From UMGS1649 sp045652705 (GTDB taxonomy: Bacteria > Bacillota > Clostridia > TANB77 > CAG-465), in assembly GCA_045652705.1 (NCBI GenBank), contig JAZRUV010000008.1:62001-126000 (forward strand): a stretch of 64,000 nucleotides of DNA, in the 5' to 3' direction. Both the position numbers and the translations under genes were made by a program. Below are positions 17,044-26,913 of the stretch, piece after piece. The notes beneath the pieces are model-generated. The model was given only the letters and a program-made list of their open reading frames with translations, did not search any database and was not told the DNA's origin. The stretch's first letter is position 1, and each line of letters starts with the position of its first letter.

Positions 17044-19113
17044 GTGGCAAGTAATATATGGTATATAGTTGGTGGAATGGTAGGATTTGCTTTTATAGGA
17101 TTACTTGCTGTTATAATATACTACCAAGCTACCAAGAAAAAATATGCGGGTAATAAAAAGCTTTATCAAAAAGATCAAATAGTTGTAAAAAATAAAACAA
17201 GTATTAGAGATATTTTTGATAGAATTTATCAAGTAGCATATTTAGCGCTTGTAAAAATCCCAATAATAAAACATTATACTAAAAAGACAAGACTTAAACT
17301 GGAAATGGTAAATGATTATACAGAGTATGAAATAAGAAAGAAAACAGGTTCAATAATGTTAGGCTCACTCTTATTTATATTTGCCGCGTTATTTGTTTTC
17401 TTGAATGTAGTTTCAGATTTATATATGGCAGCAGTAGTAACTCTGATGGTATTTGTAATAAATGATGTAATGATTAACTCAAGGGTTAATAAGGTTGCAG
17501 ATAAAATAATGAGACAATTACCAGAAGTGTTTACTGAAATAAGACACTCATTCCATGAACATGGTATGATAGAAGAAGCATTCAACGATGCTATTGAGGA
17601 ACTTGAAGATAAAGAGATAATGCCTCAAATAAGAAAAATACGTGATGCAATACTATCAGATAATCCTGAAGTTCAACTTGAAAAATACTATGACACAGCA
17701 CCAAATAAATTCTTAAAATTATTTGCAGGTGTATCTTATCTTACAATGGAACTTGGAGATAGAGAGGTAAATGGAGTGTCGGTATACTTGAAAAACTTAA
17801 ACAATATATTAAATGATGTTTACCTTGAAATTCTAAAAAAAGATAAAATAAACTATATGTTTAGAAGCTTAACGGGAATAGCAATAGCACCAATATTCTT
17901 CATACAAATAGTAGAAAATTGGGCTATATCTAACTTCCCAGCACTTATAAACTTCTATTCAAGTAGTTTTGGATTTATAGTACAAGCAGTACTCATGATA
18001 TCAATATTCTTGGCATACTTCTTGCTTAAAGTAATAAGAGAAGATGCAAATGAGATTAAATTTGATAGAATAGTTACTCAAAAGTGGCAAGATAAGGCGT
18101 ATAAAATACCTTTAGTTAAATTTTTAGTAAATGGATTTATGCCAAGAGAACACACTAAAAAATACCAAATGCTTTCTGATAGGATAAAATCTACAAACTC
18201 ATTCTTAACAATGCCATGGTTTTATATAAACAAGTTTATGTATGCAATAGTAGCATTTGTAGCGATGTTTGTTCTACTTATAAACATACATCTAATAGAT
18301 TTAAATAGTATATATAACGATATTAGTGAAGAGTTTATAGGGCTTGGAACGTTGTCTGCAGAAGATCAAAAAGCAGCAGAAGCAATGAATGCCAAGGATA
18401 AAGAGATTGTAGACAAATTGAAAGGTGAGCAAAAGGTAACTAAGGAAGATGTAAAAGCAGAATTAGAAAAACAACAAGGCGGTAAAGTTACAGATACGGA
18501 CGTAGACAGAGTATTTGAAAAGATAGAAGGAGTTAAAAACAACTTCTTCAAATTTTGGGAAGTAATTATAGCACTTCTTGCAGCTTGGATAGCATACTTT
18601 ATTCCAAATATAACGTTATTTATTAAAAATAAAATAAGGGCTTTGGAAAAAGAAGATGAAGTAATGCAATTCCAGTCAATAATCTTAATGCTTATGTATA
18701 TAGAGCGTATAGATGTACAGACAATACTAGAATGGCTTGAAAGATATTCTTATGCATACAAAGAGCCAATAGCAACAGCATTAAACAACTATGAAGCGGG
18801 AGCTTTAGAAGCTTTAGAAGATTTAAAAGATGCTGTACCACAAAAAGATTTTAAGCGTATAGTAGAAGCATTAATATCTGCCGTTGAAAGAATTCCTATT
18901 AAGGACGCTTTCGATGAGCTAGAAACAGAAAGAAGTTTCCAATACGAAAGAAGGAAAGATACCAATGAAAGAATCATACAAAAGAAAACATCTCTTGGAA
19001 AAACAATTGGATTTGCTCCTTTGATAATATTGGTAGCTGGATATTTTGTAGGACCATTGTTACTTGTAAGTATAATGCAACTTATGACTTACTTCAGTAC
19101 AATGCAATTCTAA
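17044..19113 (+). CDS. TadB-TadC-like inner-membrane platform protein, apparently fused
   Basis: A 689-residue polytopic protein. The first half has membrane segments near residues 5-27, 95-135 and 275-330 flanking a helical cytoplasmic region (RQLPEVFTEIRHSFHEHG, typical of T2SSF domains). The second half repeats the plan: segments near 400-425, 507-530 and 648-675, with MQFQSIILMLMYIERIDV and the C-terminal GKTIGFAPLIILVAGY. TadB and TadC are normally separate proteins of about 300 residues, so this looks like a fusion. The GTG start is 7 bp after the ATPase stop, with GGGGGTGAG upstream. Confidence 0.7.
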   Translation: MASNIWYIVGGMVGFAFIGLLAVIIYYQATKKKYAGNKKLYQKDQIVVKNKTSIRDIFDRIYQVAYLALVKIPIIKHYTKKTRLKLEMVNDYTEYEIRKKTGSIMLGSLLFIFAALFVFLNVVSDLYMAAVVTLMVFVINDVMINSRVNKVADKIMRQLPEVFTEIRHSFHEHGMIEEAFNDAIEELEDKEIMPQIRKIRDAILSDNPEVQLEKYYDTAPNKFLKLFAGVSYLTMELGDREVNGVSVYLKNLNNILNDVYLEILKKDKINYMFRSLTGIAIAPIFFIQIVENWAISNFPALINFYSSSFGFIVQAVLMISIFLAYFLLKVIREDANEIKFDRIVTQKWQDKAYKIPLVKFLVNGFMPREHTKKYQMLSDRIKSTNSFLTMPWFYINKFMYAIVAFVAMFVLLINIHLIDLNSIYNDISEEFIGLGTLSAEDQKAAEAMNAKDKEIVDKLKGEQKVTKEDVKAELEKQQGGKVTDTDVDRVFEKIEGVKNNFFKFWEVIIALLAAWIAYFIPNITLFIKNKIRALEKEDEVMQFQSIILMLMYIERIDVQTILEWLERYSYAYKEPIATALNNYEAGALEALEDLKDAVPQKDFKRIVEALISAVERIPIKDAFDELETERSFQYERRKDTNERIIQKKTSLGKTIGFAPLIILVAGYFVGPLLLVSIMQLMTYFSTMQF

Positions 19114-19216
19114 ACAAGGTTAAAACGCATTAGGCGTTTAACATATATAATGGTTATATCACGTAAAGTGAATAACAATATATTATAATATATTATCTAT
19201 AAAGGAGGTTAAAAAT

Positions 19217-19768
19217 ATGGATAATGCACAAAAAGCGATTATGATTGGTGTTGGACTTTTCATTACAATCATAATCATATCTGCAGTACTATTAATAACA
19301 AACCTAGGTACTGGTTTAATAAGTAATGCTCAAGGACAATTGTCTAACATATCTAAATCATTACAAAACCAAGTAACAGCAGCATACGATGGAAAAACTA
19401 TGACAGGTGCTGATGTTATAGCAGCAGTTCAACAATATGAAAATTCTGAAATGTCTGTAACTATAAATAATGGTTCGCAAGATTACTATTCTGGAAAATA
19501 TAAAGTACCTACAACAAGCCTTAGAGTAGAAAAAGAATTAGCTGCTGGCGTAACAGACGGTACAGCTATAGGAAGAGCAAGTTCACATCCAGGTGGCGTA
19601 TATTTTGCTGGAACATTAAGCGAATTACAATCTTCCGACAAAACTAATGTTACTCAATTACAAGCAACAACTGGTGGTGGAGTAAGTGCTGTAAAAACAT
19701 ACTATAGCTCTATTGTAAAAGATGCAACAACAGATACAGTTATAGGAATTGTATTTATGCAAAAATAA
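19217..19768 (+). CDS. Probable major pilin-like subunit of the Tad-like system
   Basis: 183 residues: a very short acidic N-terminus (MDNAQKA), one hydrophobic helix (IMIGVGLFITIIIISAVLLI), then a polar Ser/Thr/Gly-rich domain. It shares KTMTGADVIAAVQQYENSEM with three smaller downstream proteins. There is no G|F-x3-E prepilin site, so processing is unclear. Strong SD AAAGGAGG at 19201-19208 and a dedicated terminator after the stop suggest high, separate expression, as for major pilins. Codon use is more even than in its neighbours, also consistent with high expression. Confidence 0.62.
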   Translation: MDNAQKAIMIGVGLFITIIIISAVLLITNLGTGLISNAQGQLSNISKSLQNQVTAAYDGKTMTGADVIAAVQQYENSEMSVTINNGSQDYYSGKYKVPTTSLRVEKELAAGVTDGTAIGRASSHPGGVYFAGTLSELQSSDKTNVTQLQATTGGGVSAVKTYYSSIVKDATTDTVIGIVFMQK

Positions 19769-19782
19769 TTTAAAAGTCCAAA

Positions 19783-19822
19783 ACTTAAAAGGCATATAAT
19801 TATGTTGTATGCCTTTTTAAGT
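19783..19822 (+). terminator. Strong terminator after the major pilin-like gene
   Basis: ACTTAAAAGGCATA (19783-19796) pairs with TATGCCTTTTTAAGT (19808-19822), with a T-run in the 3' arm. It separates the pilin-like gene from the rest of the locus. Confidence 0.85.
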
Positions 19823-19950
19823 CTATTTTAAGATATGTTAAATTTTAGTTAAAAATTACTAATTATTTATATTAAATTAACAAATAAAAGAAGATTTTTG
19901 GGATTAGTTATAATCTTTTTCTACTTGTTAATTTATGAAAGGAGAAAGCT

Positions 19951-20397
19951 ATGGAAGACTTTAGTATTAGGGCGATAGTTATTGGTGTGTCGTTATTTGT
20001 AACAATGCTTACACTTACAGCTATTTTAATGTATTTTAATACCGCTAGAAGTATTGCAGATGAAGTTAATAAAAGAACAGATATAGCTAGCTCTTATGAT
20101 TATATTATGAATGCTGATGTTGTTGATGATGAACTTACTGGGGTAGAAGTACGTTCTCTAATACATAAATATGCATCAAGTGACAGAGTAACAATCAATA
20201 TAACTATAGTTAATAATGGCGTAAAAAAAGAATATAGAGATATAAATAATTCTTGGCTAAAAAAAATAAATGACAACGCATATTTAATAAGTGAAGTAGA
20301 GCTGGATAAGATAAATACAGCCTCAAAATACAATGTGAATAAAGTGGAAAACCAAGGCAGAACAATCCTAAATATCAATTCAATTGTGGAAGATTAA
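19951..20397 (+). CDS. Small pilin-like subunit (paralogue 2)
   Basis: 148 residues: short acidic start MEDFSIRAIVIGVSLFVTM leading into one membrane helix, then a polar domain with ELTGVEVRSLIHKYASSDRV, which aligns with TGADVIAAVQQYENSEM of the 19217 protein. The shared family pattern is TG-x2-V/L/M followed by a Tyr six to nine residues on. SD GGAGAAAG at 19942-19949. A 182-bp gap upstream holds the previous terminator. The next gene starts 13 bp downstream, so it heads a second sub-operon. Confidence 0.6.
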   Translation: MEDFSIRAIVIGVSLFVTMLTLTAILMYFNTARSIADEVNKRTDIASSYDYIMNADVVDDELTGVEVRSLIHKYASSDRVTINITIVNNGVKKEYRDINNSWLKKINDNAYLISEVELDKINTASKYNVNKVENQGRTILNINSIVED

Positions 20398-20409
20398 GGT
20401 GAGAAACAA

Positions 20410-22233
20410 ATGGAAGACAATATACAAACAATTATTGTAGTTATAATATCTGCATTTCTTCTTTTTATATTTCCTGTATATATGGCTTATGAAAAGAAGG
20501 ATGATATTTCTTACGCTCTTGCAATGAGATATACTCAAGACTTAGTAGATGAAGTAAGAAGTAAGGGTTATTTAACTAAAAATATGTATGAAGATTATAG
20601 GGCAAAGCTAAAGCTTACAGGTAATACCTATGATATCCAAATGACACACGAATATAACAGATATGACCCTATAACCAATTATTATAAAGTAGAAAATGAA
20701 CAATATGTACTTGTAAAGACAACCACTCACGAGGATAGAAAAATATATGAACATTCAGTATTAGAGGAAGGAATAGAATTAGGAAAGATTAACGAACAGT
20801 CCTCAGAAAAAGAGAAACAACGTTATTTAGAAAGTGTATATAAACAAAATGGTATAGATAAGGTGGAAGAAACATATCAACTGTCTAAAGAGGTATATAC
20901 ATCAAATCACATAGTAAATGTTTTAAACAGTGAAAGAAAATTACAACTTAATTCAACTTCAGATAATGTTAAGTGTAGTGATGTTTATGATGCAGATGAT
21001 GGTTGTCAATATGCATACATTATGAATGTTGACGACAACTTTAATATAACAATAAAAAATACAAATATAACTTTAGCAACAGTAATATACAATATGGTTA
21101 CAGCAAATACTTTGGATGATAACACGAGAATATATGTAAATTATGGTGGAGCAATTCTTGCAAATAAATGGTATGCAAATGTAGATTATGCTAAAATGAA
21201 ACATGACAGTTTAAGTTTAAATAAGTTTACAGAAAAGATAATATTTACTCCAGAAAGACATTTTTACATTACAGTAGAAGGGGGGATTTATCCAACAACA
21301 AATAAAGCTGAGGATAATTCTCCAATAATAAATAGTTGTGATGGGCCATATGTATTAGACTTTGATGTAAAACCTCAAGAGGTAACAGAACTTAAAGAAA
21401 AGGGCGCAATTAGAACAGCGGATTATTCTAGATATAACTTTGCTATAGGAAATGATAAACAATATAACAATGAAAGTATGATGTCAGTAAGTGTTGGAAT
21501 AAATGGTATTTCTTTAATAGTAAATGAAACAAAAAATTATAGGGTAAACACATCAAGTTTAGTAAATTTACCATCATATCAAAAGAAAATAGAAAAAACT
21601 CGTGTTGTCCAAGAAGAATATGTGTATATAGATGAACAAACGGGAGAAGAAAAAATAGGCTTAAGGGATAAGGTAGAAACATATTTTGAATATATTACAG
21701 AGCAAAGAAAAATAACGGATTATTCTAAATTGGTATTAAATTATGTTTCAAAAGGAAAGATAAAAGTTACTCTTAGTGGAAAAAGTGGTGTGCCAGCTTT
21801 TGAAGAAAATATATTGGTTATAGATGATAATAATTTGTTACAAGGGCTAAACAATATAGTAATACAAAATCCAATAGTTAATACATATACAGGAAATATA
21901 GGACAAGCAAGTAATAAAAGAGGAACTAACGTAAATTATAGTATAAATGTAACAGACACTACAATAGGAATTACTGCTGGAAAATATGTTTCGGAAGAAC
22001 TTACAATTCTTTCATATCCATTTACTATTAATGACTATGTAAATGTTAGAATAGAATTGGAACAAAATAAAAACAAAAATTATCAAGCAATACTTTTTGT
22101 TGATGATGAAAAAGTGGATGAGAGTATTGAAATGGAAACACTTCCAAAGATTAGTGTAATAGGAAAAACATTTATAGGAAATGAAGAAAGATTTTTTGAT
22201 GGGTATTTAAGAAACATAAAAATGTATAACTAA
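20410..22233 (+). CDS. Membrane-anchored adhesin-like protein with a C-terminal lectin-like domain
   Basis: 607 residues. The N-terminal module (residues 1-90) has a membrane helix (IIVVIISAFLLFIFPVYMAY) and the pattern D-x2-SYALAMRYTQDLVDEVRSKG, which recurs in the 23160 protein (SYNVVLTETTKFVDNIRNNG). The middle is beta-rich and acidic. The C-terminus (VNVRIELEQNKNKNYQAILF, then FFDGYLRNIKMYN) resembles concanavalin/LamG-type ligand-binding domains. I read it as a minor, possibly tip-located subunit. Translation starts at ATG with AAGGTGAG upstream. Family unknown. Confidence 0.55.
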   Translation: MEDNIQTIIVVIISAFLLFIFPVYMAYEKKDDISYALAMRYTQDLVDEVRSKGYLTKNMYEDYRAKLKLTGNTYDIQMTHEYNRYDPITNYYKVENEQYVLVKTTTHEDRKIYEHSVLEEGIELGKINEQSSEKEKQRYLESVYKQNGIDKVEETYQLSKEVYTSNHIVNVLNSERKLQLNSTSDNVKCSDVYDADDGCQYAYIMNVDDNFNITIKNTNITLATVIYNMVTANTLDDNTRIYVNYGGAILANKWYANVDYAKMKHDSLSLNKFTEKIIFTPERHFYITVEGGIYPTTNKAEDNSPIINSCDGPYVLDFDVKPQEVTELKEKGAIRTADYSRYNFAIGNDKQYNNESMMSVSVGINGISLIVNETKNYRVNTSSLVNLPSYQKKIEKTRVVQEEYVYIDEQTGEEKIGLRDKVETYFEYITEQRKITDYSKLVLNYVSKGKIKVTLSGKSGVPAFEENILVIDDNNLLQGLNNIVIQNPIVNTYTGNIGQASNKRGTNVNYSINVTDTTIGITAGKYVSEELTILSYPFTINDYVNVRIELEQNKNKNYQAILFVDDEKVDESIEMETLPKISVIGKTFIGNEERFFDGYLRNIKMYN

Positions 22234-22245
22234 GGTGGTGATTTT

Positions 22246-22686
22246 GTGGATGATATTACAACGAGGACAATTGTTATAGCAGTAAATATATTTATAACTA
22301 TAACAATAGTGTCATTAGTAATTATAATGTTTTTTCAAATGCAAGAAATATATGGAATAGTCGCAACAACGGACACGTCAATATATAATAAATTTGACGA
22401 TATATATTCTATGTATCATGGAAAAGCTGAAACTGGTGTAGGCCTCTTAAATACACTTAAGAGATACGAGGAGCAACCAGACGATCAAGTTATAATAACT
22501 TATGACAATTACCAAGAAATAAGAAGCAAATTAGGAGAAAATGAAAGAGAAGTAGTTAAAATTAAAGAATTAATGACAGAAGGAAAAGACTATAATTTTG
22601 AAGATAAATACAGTGTCACCGTATCTGATGGTGAGGATGGGACTGTAATAATAGATTTTAATAGAACAGTGCAAGTTAAAAAATAG
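22246..22686 (+). CDS. Small pilin-like subunit (paralogue 3)
   Basis: 146 residues, GTG start after AAGGTGGTG. The acidic N-terminus MDDITTRTIVIAVNIFITITIV enters a single membrane helix. The soluble part contains KAETGVGLLNTLKRYEEQPDDQ, matching the TG-x2-...-Y motif of the other small subunits. It lies 12 bp after the first adhesin-like gene, repeating the small-subunit plus long-protein order seen at 19951-22233. Confidence 0.58.
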   Translation: MDDITTRTIVIAVNIFITITIVSLVIIMFFQMQEIYGIVATTDTSIYNKFDDIYSMYHGKAETGVGLLNTLKRYEEQPDDQVIITYDNYQEIRSKLGENEREVVKIKELMTEGKDYNFEDKYSVTVSDGEDGTVIIDFNRTVQVKK

Positions 22687-22707
22687 GTTTGAAAGGAGTA
22701 TAAGCAT

Positions 22708-23142
22708 ATGGAGCAATCAGCATTTGAAGCTGTAATGACAGGTGTAAATGTATTTGTGTTTATTGTTGCACTTTCAGCGGCAATATTATTAATGTCAAAT
22801 GTAATTGACATGGTTAATTTTGCAAATGAGAGAGCTATAACTGGTATGAATGGTACTATTGCTGAAAATGTAGGCGTAGTAAATGATAGAATTTATACTG
22901 GGGCTCAAATGCTTACATATTATAAAAATCAAATGCAGAGACTTGAATCAGAAAGACAACCACTTGACTATGAATTTAATGTCCGATTAACTGAATTGGG
23001 AGATGAATATCCACTTGCAAGTTATGTACAAACAGAGAGTTTAGAAAACTATATAAACGAGGAGTTTATACTAGAGTACAAAGGTGAAATACAAGGTAAA
23101 AAAGTATATATATTTGCCTTAAGACAAGAAAGCGAAGTATAG
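22708..23142 (+). CDS. Small pilin-like subunit (paralogue 4)
   Basis: 144 residues: MEQSAFEAVMTGVNVFVFIVALSAAIL forms the acidic start and membrane helix. RIYTGAQMLTYYKNQMQRLE is the family motif. SD AAAGGAG at 22691-22697. Together with the proteins at 19217, 19951 and 22246 it forms a paralogous set; it pairs positionally with the 1244-residue protein that follows. Confidence 0.58.
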   Translation: MEQSAFEAVMTGVNVFVFIVALSAAILLMSNVIDMVNFANERAITGMNGTIAENVGVVNDRIYTGAQMLTYYKNQMQRLESERQPLDYEFNVRLTELGDEYPLASYVQTESLENYINEEFILEYKGEIQGKKVYIFALRQESEV

Positions 23143-23159
23143 AAAGGTAGAGTAAATGA

Positions 23160-26100
23160 ATGAAAGATAATATAAGCATTATATTTACTGCAATTATTGG
23201 TACATTTCTTATAGTACTATTGCCATTATATAGCATATTAGATAGACAAGATAGCATGTCATATAATGTTGTTCTTACAGAGACTACAAAATTCGTAGAT
23301 AATATAAGAAATAATGGTTTTGTGGATAAGGAAGCATATTACAATTATATATCTGCTTTAGCTAGTACTTCAAATACGTATAAAGTTACACTAGAGGCAT
23401 ATAGAAGAAAGCTAATACGCCAAACGGATGAATACGGTAATATTATTCCGGATCAATATGTAGAACAAATTGAATTATACAACACTAAAGATATCCTAGA
23501 GATATTAGAGGAGGAAAATAAGCAAAATATAGACAATGCAAATATAAAAAATAATGTATACTTGTTTAACGAAAATGATGAAATATACGTCAAAGTATAT
23601 AATACAAATATAACAGCTGGTAGTCTAATATATAATGTTATAGCGGGTGAATCAAATACTAAAATAATAAATGTAAGTTATGGTGGAATAGTAAATAGAG
23701 TTAATTGGGAATTATACGATAGACTTCAATCAGAAACAAATCAAGTTCCGGAAGTTGTAATGTCAGTACCTGTTAATGGGGTAAATAATACAAACATAAA
23801 GAAATTAACAAAAAATGCAATATTGGAAGATATAGACTGTTCAATAGAAAATTTAGACGAATATATTGGAGAAGTTAACATTCAAGAATTATGTGGTGAC
23901 GAAATATATAGTCTAAGTGGAGAAGATTATACGTATTTGTATGATTTGGCTATAGAAGAGAACAGAACAATAAGAGTAGCATTAGAGTTAAGAAGATTTG
24001 ATAGTATTAATACTGGAAGAAATAATGATGGTGAAGATATATACACTAAGATAGAGCAACTTGATAAATCGGATTTTGAAAATTCAAATAGTATTAGATC
24101 AAGTGTGGAATCATACATAATAAATAATTTTATACGTCTTAACGGAATGTATGCAGACATTGATTTAAAATTAAGACAAGTTGGTGATTATTATGTCTTT
24201 GATATCATACTTACCAATGTAAGAATGTCAGAGCTTGATTATATTTCTAGTTTTGCCAGTATAACTATCTTACCAGGATTAGGTCAAGATAAAGATAATA
24301 CGTTGTCGCTCGGTAATGAAACAGTAGAAATTGAATTAACAGATGCTACAGCGGTTAATGCGGTAACTATATCTATGCCACATATTTGGGATAAAATGAT
24401 AAAAACAAAAAATCCAACAGATGCTAGAATATTAGATGGTACAGTTTATGCTAATGAAGATATAGCTTTCATTATATCTTATACAGGTATAAATAATCAA
24501 ACAGATGAAGATATTATAGAGGCAATTAGGGAAAATCTAAAAATATATATAAATGAAGCTCAGTATTCAAATTTAGAACTGCTTACTGCAAAAGAATTGA
24601 ATGACAATTATGGTATAAATATAATGACTGATTCAGCAGGACATGTAATTGTAAAATTTAGATATACTGAAGCAAATAACAGTAGATATAACTATATAGA
24701 GTTATTAGATGGTTGGATAGCAACTAATATAGAAGATGTTGTAGACGCAGAACAAAATGAAGAATTATTATTATATGCTAATGGCTCGAGAAGTAGTGAA
24801 TATGCAGTGTTGCTTGATGATTTACCACCACTTGAACCTAGTATTGAACTTGAAGGGGTTGTTGGAGATAATGGATGGTTTACATCAAATGTAACGTTGA
24901 ATTTGATCTCATCTACATCAGATACTGTAAGAAAGAGTATTGTGGTAGAGGATGATGATGGAAATAAAACAGTTATACAAAACGAACAACTTGGTGGAAG
25001 TGGCGTATATAAAAACACAGTATCTGTTGAAGGAGCAATTACTATAACAGAACAAGAAACAACAAAATTAAACCTTGAAACGGATGGAGTAAGTTATGCT
25101 ATAGGCAGTGCGTATGATTATGTAGGCAATAAGGTTCAAACTAGTAAAAAACAAATAAAAATAGATAAGACAAAACCTACTACACCTAAAATTGTATTAT
25201 ATGGTGATGAAGGTGAAAACGGTTGGTATAAATCTAATGTTAAAATAGAAATAACTCCAGGAACTGATTATATAAGTGGAGTAGATAGGACTACATATAC
25301 AATAGAAGGCGCAAATAAATTAGGGGAGACAGAAGGAACTGCTTATACATTAACTAAAGAGGGGACTAGTACCGTAATAGCGACTACTTATGATAAAGCA
25401 GGTAATAAAACGGAAACTAAAGTAGATGTATATATAGATAAAACCATACCACCTGATGCAACAATTACTGTTATAGAAGGTAAGAAAAATAGCCCAGATA
25501 ATGAATGGTATTGTTCTAACGTTAAGTTAAAAATTAATGTAGATGCCACAGATTCAATATCTGGATTGGGAACATCTAGTTATAGAATAACAGGGAGTAG
25601 TGAAGTTCCTACAACAAAATTTACCGGAGCAGAGAAGGAAATTATAATCGATACAAATGGTACTCATAATGTTACAGTATATACATATACTCAAGCCGGT
25701 AATTTTAAGGAAACAAAATATACAGTAAAGATAGATAAAGATGCGCCAAATGCACCAAGTGTGTCAATAAGTGGAACAAATGGGGAAAATGGTTGGCATA
25801 CTTCTAATGTTGTAGTTAATGTACAATCTAATGGAGACGTAGGAACATCTCAAGAAAAAATAATAACATATGAAATAACCAAAGATGGAATAACAGGAAA
25901 TGAAATACAAATAGCTGGTGATGGAAAGATTAATTTGAATGAAGAAGGAGAATATTTACTAAAAATATATTCTAGGGATACTGCTTTAAATAAAGTTGTT
26001 GTGGAAAGAGCAGTAAAAATAGACAAAACAAATCCTATTCCAGCAGATTTTGCAATAACAGGTAATACAGGTATAGATGATTGGTATATTTCTGACGTAA

Positions 26101-26894
26101 ATATATCGTATACCGGCGGTATGGATAGTATAAGTGGTGTACAAAGTATTAATTTGTCTCATGACCAAATAACAGAAAATACAATTGGCACAAAAGTTAC
26201 ATTAACAACCAAAGATTTTGCGGGACATGAAGTAACAAAACAAGTTATTATAAAACTAGATAAATCTGTGCCGACAGCTCCAGTAATAAAATTCAATGTT
26301 GAGCCTAGTGGGGATGGATTATTTGGGACACTGCTATATAATCAAGATGTGAGTGTAACAGTTATTCCAGGAAGAGATTATTTTATTGAAGGAATAGATA
26401 ATTTATACAAAACAACTTTTGAGATTACAGCTGACAGTGGCAATGAAGTTATATTAGCTGAAACAGAGCAAACAAGCTTTGCTATAACACAAGAGGGAAT
26501 AATTACAATTACTGCGAGGACCTATGACAAAGCTGGAAATGTAACTAAAGCATCAAACGTAATTTGGATAAATAAATCTAAGCCGCAGACCCCTAAAATA
26601 ATTACCATTAATGGAATAAACGTTGAAGCTGATGCTAGAAAAGAAATATCAGGAACATCAAATAAAGTTAATTTAGAAATATCCAAATTAACTGATGGTA
26701 ATATCATTAATATTGTTATTAGAAATCAAGAAACATATGAAGAAATAAAAATAACCAAGACAGCAACGGAAAGTAGATTTATAGAGATGGAAGTACCATC
26801 TAAAGGAGAGTACAGTATATCTTTAACACAAACGAACATGTTTGGTACTGAAAGTGAAGAAAGTCAAGGATTATATATATATAAGTATGAATAA
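23160..26894 (+). CDS. Large surface adhesin-like protein with tandem Ig-like repeats
   Basis: 1244 residues. Residues 1-90 match the N-terminal module of the 20410 protein (single membrane helix, then DSMSYNVVLTETTKFVDNIR and NTYKVTLEAY). Residues about 560-1180 contain at least five tandem domains of about 95 residues with the pattern NGWYxSNV, D-x-ISGV and DKTxP (near 24868, 25215, 25504, 25788 and 26074), typical of bacterial Ig-like surface repeats. There is no LPXTG anchor. It would sit on the outside, held by the N-terminal helix or built into a filament. AGAAAGG lies upstream of the ATG. Confidence 0.65.
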   Translation: MKDNISIIFTAIIGTFLIVLLPLYSILDRQDSMSYNVVLTETTKFVDNIRNNGFVDKEAYYNYISALASTSNTYKVTLEAYRRKLIRQTDEYGNIIPDQYVEQIELYNTKDILEILEEENKQNIDNANIKNNVYLFNENDEIYVKVYNTNITAGSLIYNVIAGESNTKIINVSYGGIVNRVNWELYDRLQSETNQVPEVVMSVPVNGVNNTNIKKLTKNAILEDIDCSIENLDEYIGEVNIQELCGDEIYSLSGEDYTYLYDLAIEENRTIRVALELRRFDSINTGRNNDGEDIYTKIEQLDKSDFENSNSIRSSVESYIINNFIRLNGMYADIDLKLRQVGDYYVFDIILTNVRMSELDYISSFASITILPGLGQDKDNTLSLGNETVEIELTDATAVNAVTISMPHIWDKMIKTKNPTDARILDGTVYANEDIAFIISYTGINNQTDEDIIEAIRENLKIYINEAQYSNLELLTAKELNDNYGINIMTDSAGHVIVKFRYTEANNSRYNYIELLDGWIATNIEDVVDAEQNEELLLYANGSRSSEYAVLLDDLPPLEPSIELEGVVGDNGWFTSNVTLNLISSTSDTVRKSIVVEDDDGNKTVIQNEQLGGSGVYKNTVSVEGAITITEQETTKLNLETDGVSYAIGSAYDYVGNKVQTSKKQIKIDKTKPTTPKIVLYGDEGENGWYKSNVKIEITPGTDYISGVDRTTYTIEGANKLGETEGTAYTLTKEGTSTVIATTYDKAGNKTETKVDVYIDKTIPPDATITVIEGKKNSPDNEWYCSNVKLKINVDATDSISGLGTSSYRITGSSEVPTTKFTGAEKEIIIDTNGTHNVTVYTYTQAGNFKETKYTVKIDKDAPNAPSVSISGTNGENGWHTSNVVVNVQSNGDVGTSQEKIITYEITKDGITGNEIQIAGDGKINLNEEGEYLLKIYSRDTALNKVVVERAVKIDKTNPIPADFAITGNTGIDDWYISDVNISYTGGMDSISGVQSINLSHDQITENTIGTKVTLTTKDFAGHEVTKQVIIKLDKSVPTAPVIKFNVEPSGDGLFGTLLYNQDVSVTVIPGRDYFIEGIDNLYKTTFEITADSGNEVILAETEQTSFAITQEGIITITARTYDKAGNVTKASNVIWINKSKPQTPKIITINGINVEADARKEISGTSNKVNLEISKLTDGNIINIVIRNQETYEEIKITKTATESRFIEMEVPSKGEYSISLTQTNMFGTESEESQGLYIYKYE

Positions 26895-26913
26895 ATAAGG
26901 AAGGAGAAACAGT

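Noticed and set aside
24840..26600. DNA-level tandem repeat array
   Set aside because: The Ig-like units repeat at the protein level only. Their nucleotide sequences have diverged, so there is no direct-repeat array.
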